A program made the translations under genes and the position numbers. The notes under the pieces were generated by a model that was given only the letters and a program-made list of their open reading frames with translations, searched no databases and was not told the DNA's origin. This document shows, piece by piece, positions 24,366 through 34,013 of a stretch of 64,000 bases of DNA; the stretch's first letter is position 1, and each line of letters starts with the position of its first letter. This stretch comes from Myxococcales bacterium (lineage in GTDB: Bacteria; Myxococcota_A; Polyangia; Haliangiales; Haliangiaceae): assembly GCA_016717005.1 (NCBI GenBank), contig JADJUF010000025.1, positions 51,225-115,224 on the forward strand, given 5' to 3'.

Positions 24366-24381
24366 TGGCACCGATCGTGCT
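24366..24381 (+). promoter_or_regulatory. Putative sigma54 promoter for nrtS-bufA2
   Basis: TGGCACCGATCGTGCT: the -24 GG and -12 GC are separated by exactly 10 bases, and the match to TGGCAC-N5-TTGCW has one mismatch (G for the first T). Confidence 0.65.
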
Positions 24382-24482
24382 GAACCGGTCCGCATGTTCG
24401 CCCGGCCCCCGTTCCCCGTCGCCGCGATCGTCCGCGCACTGCTGTCGGTCGCGGTCGATCGCTGGCGCGGGGGCGCGTGGTG

Positions 24483-24737
24483 ATGATCGCCACGCCGACG
24501 CCGCTGGCGCGGACCGTCGTGCGTGCGACCGTGCTGGCCGCGCTGGTCGGCTCGGTGCTCGTGCTCATCAACCACGGCGATCACCTCGCGCAGGAGCCGA
24601 TCTGCCCGGGGTTCTACTGGAAGGTCGCGCTGTCGTACGCGGTGCCGTTCACCGTCTCGTTCGTCTCGACGTCGCTCGCACACGGCGATGCGCGTCGTCG
24701 TTCACAGGTTCAGGACTCAAGGAGCACTCACCGATGA
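24483..24737 (+). CDS. nrtS: NrtS-like small two-helix membrane protein
   Basis: 84 residues with two membrane helices (TVVRATVLAALVGSVLVLINHGD, and WKVALSYAVPFTVSFVSTSLA). The INHGD turn and the SYAVPF..S..S pattern match NrtS, a small protein reported to take part in nitrate/nitrite transport; whether it transports nitrate here is unknown. ATG 24483 is chosen, but GTG 24480 and 24477 are in frame. The stop overlaps the next start (ATGA, 24734-24737), tying it to bufA2. Its presence in a bufferin operon suggests a different or additional role (inference). Confidence 0.75.
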   Translation: MIATPTPLARTVVRATVLAALVGSVLVLINHGDHLAQEPICPGFYWKVALSYAVPFTVSFVSTSLAHGDARRRSQVQDSRSTHR

Positions 24738-25087
24738 CCCCCTCGCTCAAGCACGGAATGTTGATCGCCATGGCCGCGGGCTCGCTGTTCGCCGCCGCCT
24801 GCAAGAAGGCCGATGACAAGGGCAACACGGCGCCGGCCGCGGCCAAGCCCGAGGCCACCAAGGCCGACCCCGGCAAGGCCATGCCCGCCGCCACCACGCC
24901 GCCGGCCGAGCAGACCGCCAAGGTCCACTGCAGCGGCGTCAACGCGTGCAAGGGCCAGGGCGGGTGCAAGACCGCCGCGAACGCGTGCGCCGGTCAGAAC
25001 GGCTGCAAGGGGCAGGGCTTCGTCGACGTGCCGTCCGAGGACGACTGCAAGACCAAGGGCGGCACGGTCATGGCCGGCATGATGTGA
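24734..25087 (+). CDS. bufA2: BufA2-type bufferin precursor (secreted Cys-rich metallophore peptide)
   Basis: 117 residues. N-terminal signal sequence with a lipobox-like FAAAC at ~19-23, an Ala/Lys/Pro linker, then a core with six cysteines: CSGVNACKGQGGC, CAGQNGCKGQGF and a final DDC before KGG. The repeated Cys-x-G-x-N-x-Cys-Lys-Gly pattern is that of BufA2 bufferins, whose cysteines are converted by MNIO/DUF2063 enzymes to metal-binding heterocycles in known systems. AAGGAG lies 9 nt before ATG 24734. Coupled to nrtS and preceded by a sigma54 promoter. Confidence 0.85.
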   Translation: MTPSLKHGMLIAMAAGSLFAAACKKADDKGNTAPAAAKPEATKADPGKAMPAATTPPAEQTAKVHCSGVNACKGQGGCKTAANACAGQNGCKGQGFVDVPSEDDCKTKGGTVMAGMM

Positions 25088-25197
25088 TCCCACTCGATCG
25101 TCGCGCGCACCCGCGCGTCTCGACCGCCGCTCGCGCGCCCCGCGAGCGGCGGTTCGCGTTTGTGCGCGCGGGCGCGGGGGTGGCGCGTCGACGTTCC

Positions 25198-25229
25198 TCC
25201 ATCCTGGCGTGCCGCGTTCCAGGTTGGCG
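25198..25229. promoter_or_regulatory. Paired motif M3, upstream of doxX-bufferin operon
   Basis: CTCCATCCTGGCGTG (25198) and, inverted, CGTTCCAGGTTGGCG (25215; reverse complement CGCCAACCTGGAACG). It is placed ~45 bp before a sigma54-type promoter. Confidence 0.5.
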
Positions 25230-25270
25230 CGTCGAGGCGGCCGCGCACGGCGACGGCGGCCGCGCGACGC

Positions 25271-25286
25271 TGGCCCGAGACGTGCT
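25271..25286 (+). promoter_or_regulatory. Putative sigma54 promoter for doxX operon
   Basis: TGGCCCGAGACGTGCT: GG and GC separated by 10 bases. It shares the unusual GTGCTGA -12 block with the promoter at 24366. It is 19 bp before ATG 25305. Confidence 0.6.
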
Positions 25287-25304
25287 GATGCCCAGGTCAA
25301 CACC

Positions 25305-25769
25305 ATGCTGACCACGCTGACGACCCGCATCCGCTCGCTGACCGATCGCGCTCGGTGGCTGCCGCCGCTGCTCCTGCGCATCGTCCTCGGCGTCACCTTC
25401 ATCAAGACCGGCTGGGGCAAGCTCCACCACCTCGACCGCGTCGAGCAGTACTTCCGCTCGCTGCACATCCCGGCGGCCGGGCTGCAGGCGCCGATGATCG
25501 CGACGATCGAGTTCGTCGGCGGCCTGCTCCTGCTCGCGGGCCTGGCCACGCGCGCGGTGGCGCTGCTGCTGACCGGCGTGATGGCGGTCGCGATCTACAC
25601 CGCGATCTGGCCCGACGCCGACGGCGTCACCGCGGTGCTCGGCGGCGTCGAGGCCATCTACCTGGCCGCGTTCGTCCACCTCGCGATCAGCGGCGGCGGT
25701 CCCATCTCGCTCGACCGCGTCGTCGGGCGCTTCGTCCCCGCGCTCGCGCCTGCGCCGATCCCGGCGTGA
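25305..25769 (+). CDS. DoxX family membrane protein
   Basis: 154 residues, four predicted helices in the DoxX fold: LLLRIVLGVTFIKTGWGKL is the first helix with the conserved R and K/G, followed by IEFVGGLLLLAGLATR, AVALLLTGVMAVAIYTAIW and a C-terminal AIYLAAFVHLAISGGG. DoxX proteins are regular members of bufferin/Hvf operons. A weak AGGT precedes ATG 25305. It is first in the putative operon doxX - small precursor - MNIO - DUF2063. Confidence 0.85.
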   Translation: MLTTLTTRIRSLTDRARWLPPLLLRIVLGVTFIKTGWGKLHHLDRVEQYFRSLHIPAAGLQAPMIATIEFVGGLLLLAGLATRAVALLLTGVMAVAIYTAIWPDADGVTAVLGGVEAIYLAAFVHLAISGGGPISLDRVVGRFVPALAPAPIPA

Positions 25770-25770
25770 C

Positions 25771-25795
25771 TCGTCTCGTCTCGTCTCGTCTCGTC
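25771..25795. repeat. Pentanucleotide tandem repeat (5 x TCGTC)
   Basis: Five perfect TCGTC units start right after the doxX stop. The period is not a multiple of three, so changes in copy number alter only the spacer to the next gene. Confidence 0.9.
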
Positions 25796-25827
25796 TCCAA
25801 CCTCACCGCACGACCAAGGAACCGATC

Positions 25828-26091
25828 ATGAAGACCACGACCACCTCGCTCCTCCTCGCCGCCGCCCTCACCGGCGCCCTGTCCGCCGCCGCCGCCGCCG
25901 CGCCGCTCGCGCCCACGTCCGCCGCCGCCGTGCGCATGGACGACGGCAAGACCGCGCCGCCGGCCGACAAGAAGGACGCGGACAAGCCCAAGGACGACGG
26001 CAAGAAGGACGCCGACAAGCCCAAGGACACCGACAAGCCCAAGGACAAGTCGGCGTGCGGCGGCAAGGACGGCTGCGGCGCGAAGAAGTGA
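25828..26091 (+). CDS. Small secreted Lys/Asp-rich protein with C-terminal Cys pair (candidate bufferin-type precursor)
   Basis: 87 residues. Clear Sec signal peptide (TSLLLAAALTGALSAAAAAAPLAP), then a low-complexity Lys-Asp-Pro repeat region (DKKDADKPKDDGKKDADKPKD), ending in SACGGKDGCGAKK. AGGA seven bases before the ATG acts as a ribosome site. The gene is 13 bp ahead of the MNIO gene, the usual precursor position, so the CGGKDGCG tail is the likely modification site (inference). It does not look like BufA1 or BufA2 apart from the signal peptide and Cys-Lys-rich tail. Confidence 0.75.
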   Translation: MKTTTTSLLLAAALTGALSAAAAAAPLAPTSAAAVRMDDGKTAPPADKKDADKPKDDGKKDADKPKDTDKPKDKSACGGKDGCGAKK

Positions 26092-26104
26092 TGGACCGCC
26101 GCCG

Positions 26105-26965
26105 ATGACCGCCCACCGCTGGAACGCCCACGCCCACCTCGGGGTCGGCCTCGGGCTGCGGGCCGCGCACGTCGACGACATCGTCGCGTCCGCGCCCGCG
26201 GTCGGCTGGTTCGAGATCCTCGCCGAGAACTTCCTCGGCGACGGCGGGCGTCCCCGCGACACGCTCGAGCGCATCGGCGCGCGCTACCCGCTGGTGCCCC
26301 ACGGCGTGTCGCTCTACGTCGGCGCCGCCGACGGGGTCGATCGCGCGCACCTGCGCCGGCTGCGGGCCCTGGCCGACGCCGTCGACGCGCCGTGGGTGAC
26401 CGACCACCTGTGCTGGGGCGCGGTCGACGGCCACGTCAGCCACGATCTGCTGCCGCTGCCGTTCACGCCGGCGGTGGCGCGGCTGTGCGCCGAGCACATC
26501 CGCCGGGTCCAGGACACGCTCGGCCGCCCGTTCGCGATCGAGAACGTCAGCTCGTACGTCGAGTGGCAGGCGTCGACGATGACCGAGTGGGACTTCGTCG
26601 CCGAGGTGGCCGAGGCCGCCGACTGCGGCATCCTGCTCGACATCAACAACGTCTACGTCAGCGCGCGCAACCACGGCTTCGATCCCCGCGCCTACCTGGC
26701 GCGGATCCCGGCCGAGCGGGTCGCGCAGCTCCACCTGGCCGGCCACGCGCCCCATGACGGCTACCTCATCGACACCCACGATCGCCCGATCGCCGAGGCG
26801 GTGTGGACGCTCTACGCCGAGACGATCGCGCGGCTCGGCCCGACGCCGACCTTGATCGAGTGGGACGCCGATCTGCCGCCGCTCGCCGTGGTCGTCGCCG
26901 AGGCGGCCCGCGCCGCCGCGATCGTCGCCGCGGCGCGGACGCCGGAGCAGGCCCGTGCGAGCTGA
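26105..26965 (+). CDS. bufB: MNIO (DUF692) enzyme, BufB-type
   Basis: 286 residues in the TIM-barrel multinuclear nonheme iron oxygenase family. Conserved features: GLGLR, WFEILAENF, PHGVSL, VTDHLCW, LPFT, IENVSSYVEW, LLDINNVYVSARNHGFDP, LHLAGH, IDTHD and LIEWD, which contribute the His/Asp/Glu/Asn ligands of the iron cluster. Family members convert Cys residues of a precursor to oxazolone- or thiooxazole-type heterocycles with a DUF2063 partner. Stop overlaps the next gene by 11 nt. The flanking precursors at 24734 and 25828 are the probable substrates. Confidence 0.92.
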   Translation: MTAHRWNAHAHLGVGLGLRAAHVDDIVASAPAVGWFEILAENFLGDGGRPRDTLERIGARYPLVPHGVSLYVGAADGVDRAHLRRLRALADAVDAPWVTDHLCWGAVDGHVSHDLLPLPFTPAVARLCAEHIRRVQDTLGRPFAIENVSSYVEWQASTMTEWDFVAEVAEAADCGILLDINNVYVSARNHGFDPRAYLARIPAERVAQLHLAGHAPHDGYLIDTHDRPIAEAVWTLYAETIARLGPTPTLIEWDADLPPLAVVVAEAARAAAIVAAARTPEQARAS

Positions 26966-27914
26966 GCCCGCGGTCACGCCGCGGCCGCTCGGCGACGCGG
27001 CGCCCGCGGCCCAGCTGCGCGCGCTGCAGCGGCAGTTCCTGGCCGCGCTCGCGCGGCCGTTGACCGGCGCCAGCCGGGCCCGCACGGCGCTGCCTCCCGA
27101 CGACGAGGTCACGTCGGGGGTGTCCGCGATCGCGCGGCCGTCGGCCCGGGCCGGCCGAGCCCGGACCGGGCTGCCGATCGACGACGAGGTCGCGTCGGCG
27201 TTCGCCGCGGTCGCGCGCGCGCTGGTCACGCCGTCGGCGACGCTCGCGGCGCCCGCGCGGCTCGAGCTGTACCACCGGCAGTACTGGTTCCGCCTGCTCG
27301 ACGCGCTCGCCGACGACTTCCCGGCGGTGGCGTGGCTCCTGGGCCCGACCGCGTTCGCCGCGCTGTGCGAGCGCTACCTGCGCGCGCGGCCGCCGGCCAC
27401 GCACACGCTGGCCGACCTCGGCGCCGGCCTCGCGCGCTTCGTGGCCGCGACGCCCGCGGCGACGTCGTCCCCGCACCACGTCACCGAGCTGGCCGCGCTC
27501 GAGTACGCGTGGTGCCACGCGTTCACCGCCGGCGCCGGCGCGGCGGTCGCCCCGGCCGCGCTGGCCACGACGCCGCTCGCGCTCGCGCCGCACCTGACGC
27601 TGATCGCGGCGCGGACCTCGGTCGATCGGCTGTGGCTGCGCGCGCGCGCCGGCGCCGCGCCGGGGCGGCCGGGCGCGGTGGCCGCGAGCCCGCGCCGCTT
27701 CGTCGCGGTGTTCCGCGACGGCCTGGCGCGCGACGTCGAGCGCCTGCACCCGGCGGCGCACGCGCTGCTCGCGAGCATCGCCGCCACCGGGGCGCTGCCC
27801 GCCGCGCTCGAGGCCGCGGCGCCGCGCTTGCCGGCCCGCCGCGGCGCCGCGATGGTCGGCGCCTGGTTCCAGACCTGGACCGCGCGCGGCTGGCTAGTCG
27901 CGCGCGCCGCGTAG
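26955..27914 (+). CDS. bufC: DUF2063 partner protein of MNIO, BufC-type
   Basis: 319 residues. LRALQRQFLAAL begins the DUF2063 DNA-binding-like domain, and RLELYHRQYWFRLLDALADDFPAVAWLLG is the family signature; the C-terminal half is the usual second domain. Unusual: residues ~38-90 contain two copies of a ~45-residue segment (SRARTALPPDDEV and GRARTGLPIDDEV), a recent internal duplication that separates the first helix from the rest. GTG 26955 overlaps the MNIO gene by 11 nt, the same overlap as in the second pair. It presumably recruits the precursor leader to the MNIO enzyme. Confidence 0.85.
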   Translation: MRAEPAVTPRPLGDAAPAAQLRALQRQFLAALARPLTGASRARTALPPDDEVTSGVSAIARPSARAGRARTGLPIDDEVASAFAAVARALVTPSATLAAPARLELYHRQYWFRLLDALADDFPAVAWLLGPTAFAALCERYLRARPPATHTLADLGAGLARFVAATPAATSSPHHVTELAALEYAWCHAFTAGAGAAVAPAALATTPLALAPHLTLIAARTSVDRLWLRARAGAAPGRPGAVAASPRRFVAVFRDGLARDVERLHPAAHALLASIAATGALPAALEAAAPRLPARRGAAMVGAWFQTWTARGWLVARAA

Positions 27915-28044
27915 CGCGCGCGGTGGCGCGGTGCCGTGCCGCGCGCGCGGCGTGCGTGGCGGCGTGCCGTGCCGAGTCGTGCTGGCCGTCGTGCGCGTCG
28001 CGCCGTGCAGCGCGTGTCGTGCGTTCGCGCCGCGCGACCTCGCG

Positions 28045-28467
28045 CTACTTGACGTCGAGCTTGAGCTCGACCGAGTGCTTGCGCGGCTCGCAGGTCGTGT
28101 CGGTGCACAGCGCGAACTTGAGCTTCAGGCCGATGCGCTTGTCGCCGGCGACCTTGGGCGTCAGCGCGAGCCGGAACGTCGCCCGGTCGTGGGAGATGGT
28201 CGCGTCGCCGCGGCCGAGCTTGGCCTTGGCGACGCCGACGTCGGTCGGCGCGGTGATCTCGACCGCGATCGGGTACTCGTCGTTGACCTTGTAGCCACCG
28301 CCAGCGGTCACGACCAGCCCGACCTCGACCGCGGCGCCCGCGACCGGCTGGTCGGTTGTGGTCGCGGTCACGACGAAGCCATCACCGGACCAGCGCTGGG
28401 TGTCAGCCAGGGCGAGCGCGGGTGCGGCGGTGATGAGGGCGGCGACCAGGAGCGGACGGAAGATCAT
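28045..28467 (-). CDS. Periplasmic protein resembling DsbD N-terminal domain
   Basis: 140 residues: signal peptide (MIFRPLLVAALITAAPALALA) then an immunoglobulin-like beta domain ending in FALCTDTTCEPRKHSVEL, which resembles the Cys-x4-Cys C-terminal strand of thiol:disulfide interchange protein DsbD alpha. The two Cys could carry reducing power to the periplasm, useful for a Cys-rich metallophore (inference). AGGA seven bases before ATG 28467. It follows the second MNIO-DUF2063 unit on the same strand. Confidence 0.7.
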   Translation of the reverse strand: MIFRPLLVAALITAAPALALADTQRWSGDGFVVTATTTDQPVAGAAVEVGLVVTAGGGYKVNDEYPIAVEITAPTDVGVAKAKLGRGDATISHDRATFRLALTPKVAGDKRIGLKLKFALCTDTTCEPRKHSVELKLDVK

Positions 28468-28480
28468 CGCGAGTTCCTAT

Positions 28481-28672
28481 TCATGCCACGTGCCAGGCGT
28501 CCAGGCCATGCCCGCCGGCCTGCGCGCGCGGAATCGTTCCAGCGTGGCGCGGTCGGGGGTCCAGATCGGCGGGGCCAGACCCGGCGGAGCGGCGCGACCT
28601 CGGCGGCGAGGGCCAAGCGCTCGTCGACCTACCAGCGCTCGACCGCGCGGCGCGCTCGAGCGCACGGATCAT
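28481..28672 (-). pseudogene. Degraded DoxX-like gene remnant
   Basis: ATG 28672 overlaps the second BufC stop (ATGA), but its frame soon gives non-protein-like sequence. A different frame gives VERW, an amber codon, then VDERLALAAEVAPL; a third gives GLAPPIWTPDRATLERF before the stop at 28477-28479. Joined, these resemble the first helix and following segment of DoxX proteins, which usually come fourth in such operons. I read it as a frameshifted, truncated doxX; the evidence is similarity by eye only. Confidence 0.4.
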
Positions 28673-29418
28673 GGTGCCGCCTCGGGGCCGGTCAGCGCGC
28701 CGGCATCGAGCCAGCGGATCAAGAGCGCGATCGCCCGGTCGGCCGGCTCGTCGGTGAGCGGCGCCAGCGCGGCGCACACGTCGGCGAAGCGCGCGGCGGC
28801 CGCCAGGACCGGGGCGACGACGGCCTCGTCGGGCTCGAGCGTGCGGTGCACGACCTCGAGCCCGCGCCGCCACACCAGCACGGTGCGCGCGGTCGCGGCC
28901 GGCTCGATCCAGGGCGCGTCGCGCTCGAGCGCGGCCCAGCCGTCGTCGACGGTCCACGCCAGGGTCACGACCGCGCTCGCGGGCACCCACGCCAGCGCCA
29001 GCGCGGCCAGGGCGTCGGGCGGCAGCGCGGCCACGTCGTCGCGCCCCAGCGGCGTCGCGTCGGCGCCGTCGAAGACCTCGACCCGGGCGCGCTCGAGCCG
29101 CGCCAGGTCGCCGGCCCAGGGCGGCACGTCGGCGGCGCCGTCGAGGTACGCGCCCAGGGCGACGCCGAGGTCGCGCAGGGTCCACGTCGACGGCGGCCGC
29201 GCCGCGACGTAGCCGTCGACCTCCTCGTCGAACCGGGCCGGGCCGAGCGACGCCTCGAGCTTGGGGTGGTCGGCGCGCAGCGCGTCGCGCAGGCGCGCGC
29301 CGTACGCGAACGCGTAGATGCCGAGCTCGCCGGCGGCGATGAGCCCGCGCGGATCGCCGCCGCCGCTGGTGACCAGCGCCTGGAACGCGCGCTGTTGCTC
29401 GAGCAAGCTAGCCGGCAT
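28669..29418 (-). CDS. DUF2063 partner protein, second copy (BufC-type)
   Basis: 249 residues. SLLEQQRAFQALVTSGGGDPRGLIAAGELGIYAFAYGARLRDALRADHPKLEASLG is the DUF2063 N-terminal signature; the rest is the Ala-rich second domain with WTLRDLGVALGAYL. Shorter than the first copy and without its internal duplication. ATG 29418 overlaps the MNIO gene by 11 nt. It is the partner of the MNIO enzyme at 29408. No BufA-like precursor is visible on this strand nearby. Confidence 0.85.
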   Translation of the reverse strand: MPASLLEQQRAFQALVTSGGGDPRGLIAAGELGIYAFAYGARLRDALRADHPKLEASLGPARFDEEVDGYVAARPPSTWTLRDLGVALGAYLDGAADVPPWAGDLARLERARVEVFDGADATPLGRDDVAALPPDALAALALAWVPASAVVTLAWTVDDGWAALERDAPWIEPAATARTVLVWRRGLEVVHRTLEPDEAVVAPVLAAAARFADVCAALAPLTDEPADRAIALLIRWLDAGALTGPEAAP

Positions 29419-30247
29419 CGCGGACCTCCGCCGTCGGCGCGCCGGCCGCGATCGCGCGGGCCTGATCGAGCTCGGCCACCAGCTCGGCCAGCGGCGGCAG
29501 GTGATCGTCGCGCTCGATCATCGTCGCGACGCCCGGGAACCGCGCGCACGCCTCGGCGAACAGCGCCCACACCTCGGGGCACACCGGGTGATCGTGGGTG
29601 TCGACCAGCCAGCGGCCCTGCCGCGAGTGCCCGGCCAGGTGCAGCTGCCCGACCCGCGCCGGCGGGATCGCCGCGAGGTACGCGCGCGCGTCCCAGCCGT
29701 GGTTGGTGGCGCTGACGAAGACGTTGTTGACGTCGAGCAGGATGCCGCAGTCGGCGCGGCGCGCGACCTCGGCCAGGAACTCGGCCTCGCCCAGCGCGCT
29801 GGCCGCGAACGTGACGTAGCTCGACGGGTTCTCGAGCAGGATCCGGCGCCCGAGGCGGTCCTGGACCTGCCCGACCTTGGCCACGACCAGCGCCAGCGCC
29901 TCCTCGGTGTACGGCAGCGGCCACAGATCGTGGCTCTGGTGGCCGCCGAGCGAGGTCCAGCACAGGTGATCGGACACCAGCGCCGGCTCGACCTCGTCGA
30001 CCAGCGCCGCGAGCCGGGCCAGGTAGGCGTCGTCGAGCGGCTCGGCCGAGCCGATCGACAGCGACACGCCGTGCAGCACCACCGGCCATCGCGCGCGCAC
30101 CGCCCGGAGCACGCGGCGCGGGTTGCCGCCGGCGACCATGACGTTCTCGCTGATCACCTCCCACCAGTCGACCACCGGGGATCCGGCCTCGACCTCGGGA
30201 TAGTGCGGCGGGCGCAGCCCGAGGCCAAAGCCCAGCGCAGGGAACAC
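29408..30247 (-). CDS. MNIO (DUF692) enzyme, second copy
   Basis: 279 residues with the family pattern: GFGLGLRPPHY, WWEVISENV, LHGVSLSIG, VSDHLCW, LPYTEEAL, LENPSSYVTF, LLDVNNVFVSATNHGWD, LHLAGHS and IERDDHLPPL. The iron-ligand residues appear intact. GTG 30247 is chosen because a TAGCAT -10 lies exactly 7 nt upstream and the protein then begins where relatives do (FPALGFG). Sequence clearly differs from the first copy, so it is an old paralogue rather than a recent duplicate. It faces the first operon convergently. Confidence 0.9.
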   Translation of the reverse strand: MFPALGFGLGLRPPHYPEVEAGSPVVDWWEVISENVMVAGGNPRRVLRAVRARWPVVLHGVSLSIGSAEPLDDAYLARLAALVDEVEPALVSDHLCWTSLGGHQSHDLWPLPYTEEALALVVAKVGQVQDRLGRRILLENPSSYVTFAASALGEAEFLAEVARRADCGILLDVNNVFVSATNHGWDARAYLAAIPPARVGQLHLAGHSRQGRWLVDTHDHPVCPEVWALFAEACARFPGVATMIERDDHLPPLAELVAELDQARAIAAGAPTAEVRDAG

Positions 30248-30254
30248 AGCCTCG

Positions 30255-30260
30255 ATGCTA
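30255..30260 (-). promoter_or_regulatory. Predicted -10 of leaderless promoter
   Basis: TAGCAT on the minus strand, 7 nt before GTG 30247; it fixes the start of the second MNIO gene. Confidence 0.55.
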
Positions 30261-30288
30261 CGCCCCGGCGCGGCGGTGGTTACCGCCG

Positions 30289-30324
30289 TTCCGTTCTGGC
30301 GTGCGGGCGCTCCACGCTGGAACG
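30289..30324. promoter_or_regulatory. Paired motif M4, upstream of second MNIO gene
   Basis: CCGTTCTGGCGTG (30289) and GCTCCACGCTGGAACG (30309): the same half-sites as at 22542, 24291 and 25198. It is 42 bp from the second MNIO start. No sigma54-type promoter is visible here. Confidence 0.45.
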
Positions 30325-30393
30325 GTCCCGGCCTCGGGGGCGCAGGTTCGAGCATCGCCAAGGAGCAATGCACCCCCCGCGCCAGGCCGCGCG

Positions 30394-31107
30394 TCACTTC
30401 ACCAGCGCCAGCGCGACCTCCGCGGCCAGCGCCGCGTCTCCGATCAGCCTCGCGACCACGTCGGTGACGTCGGCGCGCACGCGCGCGTGCTCGACCCGCG
30501 CCGCGACGATCGCGGTGCCCAGCCAGGCCGTGGGCAGCGTGACGGACCGCCGGTCGAGGCCGAGGTGCAGCATCGGGTCGTCGTCCCGCTCGGTCAGCGT
30601 GACGCGATCGCCGACGAACTCGATCCGCAGCATCGGGTGACCGATCCACAGCAGGTCGTCACGCGGCCGCTCCGCCAGCGCGGCGCTCCACTCGTCGAGG
30701 TCGCCCAGATCTCCGCAGCACCCGGGCAAGTGCACCGGGATGTCGTCGACGACCAGGGCGTACCCCCCAGCGAGCGCGCCGACGCGCTCGATCGGCGGGC
30801 AGTCGTCGGGTCCGTCAGGATCTGGGAAGTTGGGCAGGCCGGTGTCGGCCAGCCGCTCGGCGATCAGGCGGTCGAGCAGCGGGTGGCCGGTGAGGTCGCG
30901 CGCGCGCACGAAGTGAGCGCCTGGCGCGATCAGCGCCACGGCCTCGAACCCCGCGTCGGCGACGCACTCACGAAAGTGTGCATCCCAGGCCGCGGCGTGC
31001 GCGCGCGCCGGACCGTCCGCAGGCAGCGGTCGATCGCTCAGGCGCCACGGCTCCACCTCGAGCACGGGCACCAGCTGGACGTCGCGGGTCGCGGTGATCA
31101 GAGACAT
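30394..31107 (-). CDS. Hypothetical cytoplasmic protein
   Basis: 237 residues, no signal peptide or membrane helix, no family recognised. Visible features: AGGYALVVDDIPVHLPGCCGDLGDLDEW near the middle (paired Cys and an acidic turn), LLWIGHPMLRIEFVGDRVTLTERDDD, and an Ala/Val-rich C-terminal helix. The pattern of short beta strands ending in an acidic patch recalls small immunity-like or SUKH-like folds, but this is a guess. It stands alone between the second MNIO promoter and a dispersed repeat. Confidence 0.7.
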   Translation of the reverse strand: MSLITATRDVQLVPVLEVEPWRLSDRPLPADGPARAHAAAWDAHFRECVADAGFEAVALIAPGAHFVRARDLTGHPLLDRLIAERLADTGLPNFPDPDGPDDCPPIERVGALAGGYALVVDDIPVHLPGCCGDLGDLDEWSAALAERPRDDLLWIGHPMLRIEFVGDRVTLTERDDDPMLHLGLDRRSVTLPTAWLGTAIVAARVEHARVRADVTDVVARLIGDAALAAEVALALVK

Positions 31108-31210
31108 CGTGCCGCTCCGTGATCCCGTTGGGGAGGCCTGGCGACCCGCAGTCAGCCCCCTGCGACTCAGCGCTCTTTCGGTCGCCGGGGAGTCCCTGGA
31201 GACTCAGCGC

Positions 31211-31360
31211 GACTTCGGTCGAGCACCGCGCCTCGCGCCTTGGGTGGTCTCGGGTGGGAGCCCTGTCGGGGCTTGCCCCCGAGCTACCGCCGTGGTCCGG
31301 GCGTGACTCGGACCTCGGAGCACCCCCTGCACCTGCCCGGGTTCGGCGACGAACCCGCTG
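31211..31360 (-). repeat. Dispersed repeat family R1, copy 3 (inverted)
   Basis: Read on the minus strand it gives GGGTTCGTCGCCGAACCCGG, GCAGGTGCAGGGGG, a GGGGCAAGCCCC hairpin and GGTGCTCGACCGAAG, the same block order as 6311-6470. It ends next to the stop of the OmpA-type gene. Confidence 0.75.
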
Positions 31361-31364
31361 CCGC

Positions 31365-33263
<1,899 letters not shown>

Positions 33264-33479
33264 GAAGCCTCCGGAAGGCGGGCGTGCGCCGACGGGCGCG
33301 CAGCAGCAAGGGGTGCCTTGAGTTACACCAGGATGGCGCGGGGGGTCAAACCGCCCGGCCCGGCCTTTCGCGGCCTCGGCGCACATGGACACCATTCGGC
33401 GAGGTAGTGCCCCGCGGCCACGCGGCGGTTACGCGCGATCGGTCGACCCGCCGGCCCGGGACCCGGTATCCACCGGACC

Positions 33480-33985
33480 GGGTGTCACCGGATTGGGTGT
33501 CACCCGATCGGTCGGCGGGACCCACCGGCAGCGGACCGGTGTCACCCAGCGGACCGGGTGTCACCCGATCGGTCGGCGGGACCCACCGGCTCCGGACCCG
33601 GTGTCACCCAGCGGGCCGGGTGTCACCCGATCGGTCGGCGGGACCCACCGGCAGCGGACCGGGTGTCACCCAGCGGACCGGGTGTCACCCGATCGGTCGG
33701 CGGGACCCACCGGCGGTCGGGTGTCACCCAGCGGACCGGGTGTCACCCGATCGGTCGGCGGGACCCACCTGCACCCGACCGGGTGTCACCCGATCGGTTC
33801 GACATCGGAAGCGCCACCGGCACCTGACCGGGTGTCACCCGATCGGTCGGCGGGACCCACCGGCCGTCGGACCGGGTGTCACCCGATCGGTCGGCGGGAC
33901 CCACCGGCACCCGACCGGGTGTCACCCGATCGGTTCGACATCGGAAGCGCCAGCGCCGACCGGTGTCATCCGATCGGTTCCCGTT
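33480..33985. repeat. Tandem repeat array (about 10 units, 45-62 bp)
   Basis: The unit is built on GGTGTCACCCGATCGGTCGG followed by CGGGACCCACCGGC; some units are replaced by TTCGACATCGGAAGCGCC variants. GTGTCA-CCGATCGG cores also occur near 10430. It occupies the gap upstream of the OmpA gene and downstream of the FHA gene (both on minus). Every frame stays open but none looks like protein. Confidence 0.85.
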
Positions 33986-34013
33986 CCACCGCCCGCCCTC
34001 GGTCCGACCAGCG

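Noticed and set aside
33480..33985. Possible CRISPR array
   Set aside because: Units are degenerate along their full length with no unique spacers of constant length, and no cas genes are present.
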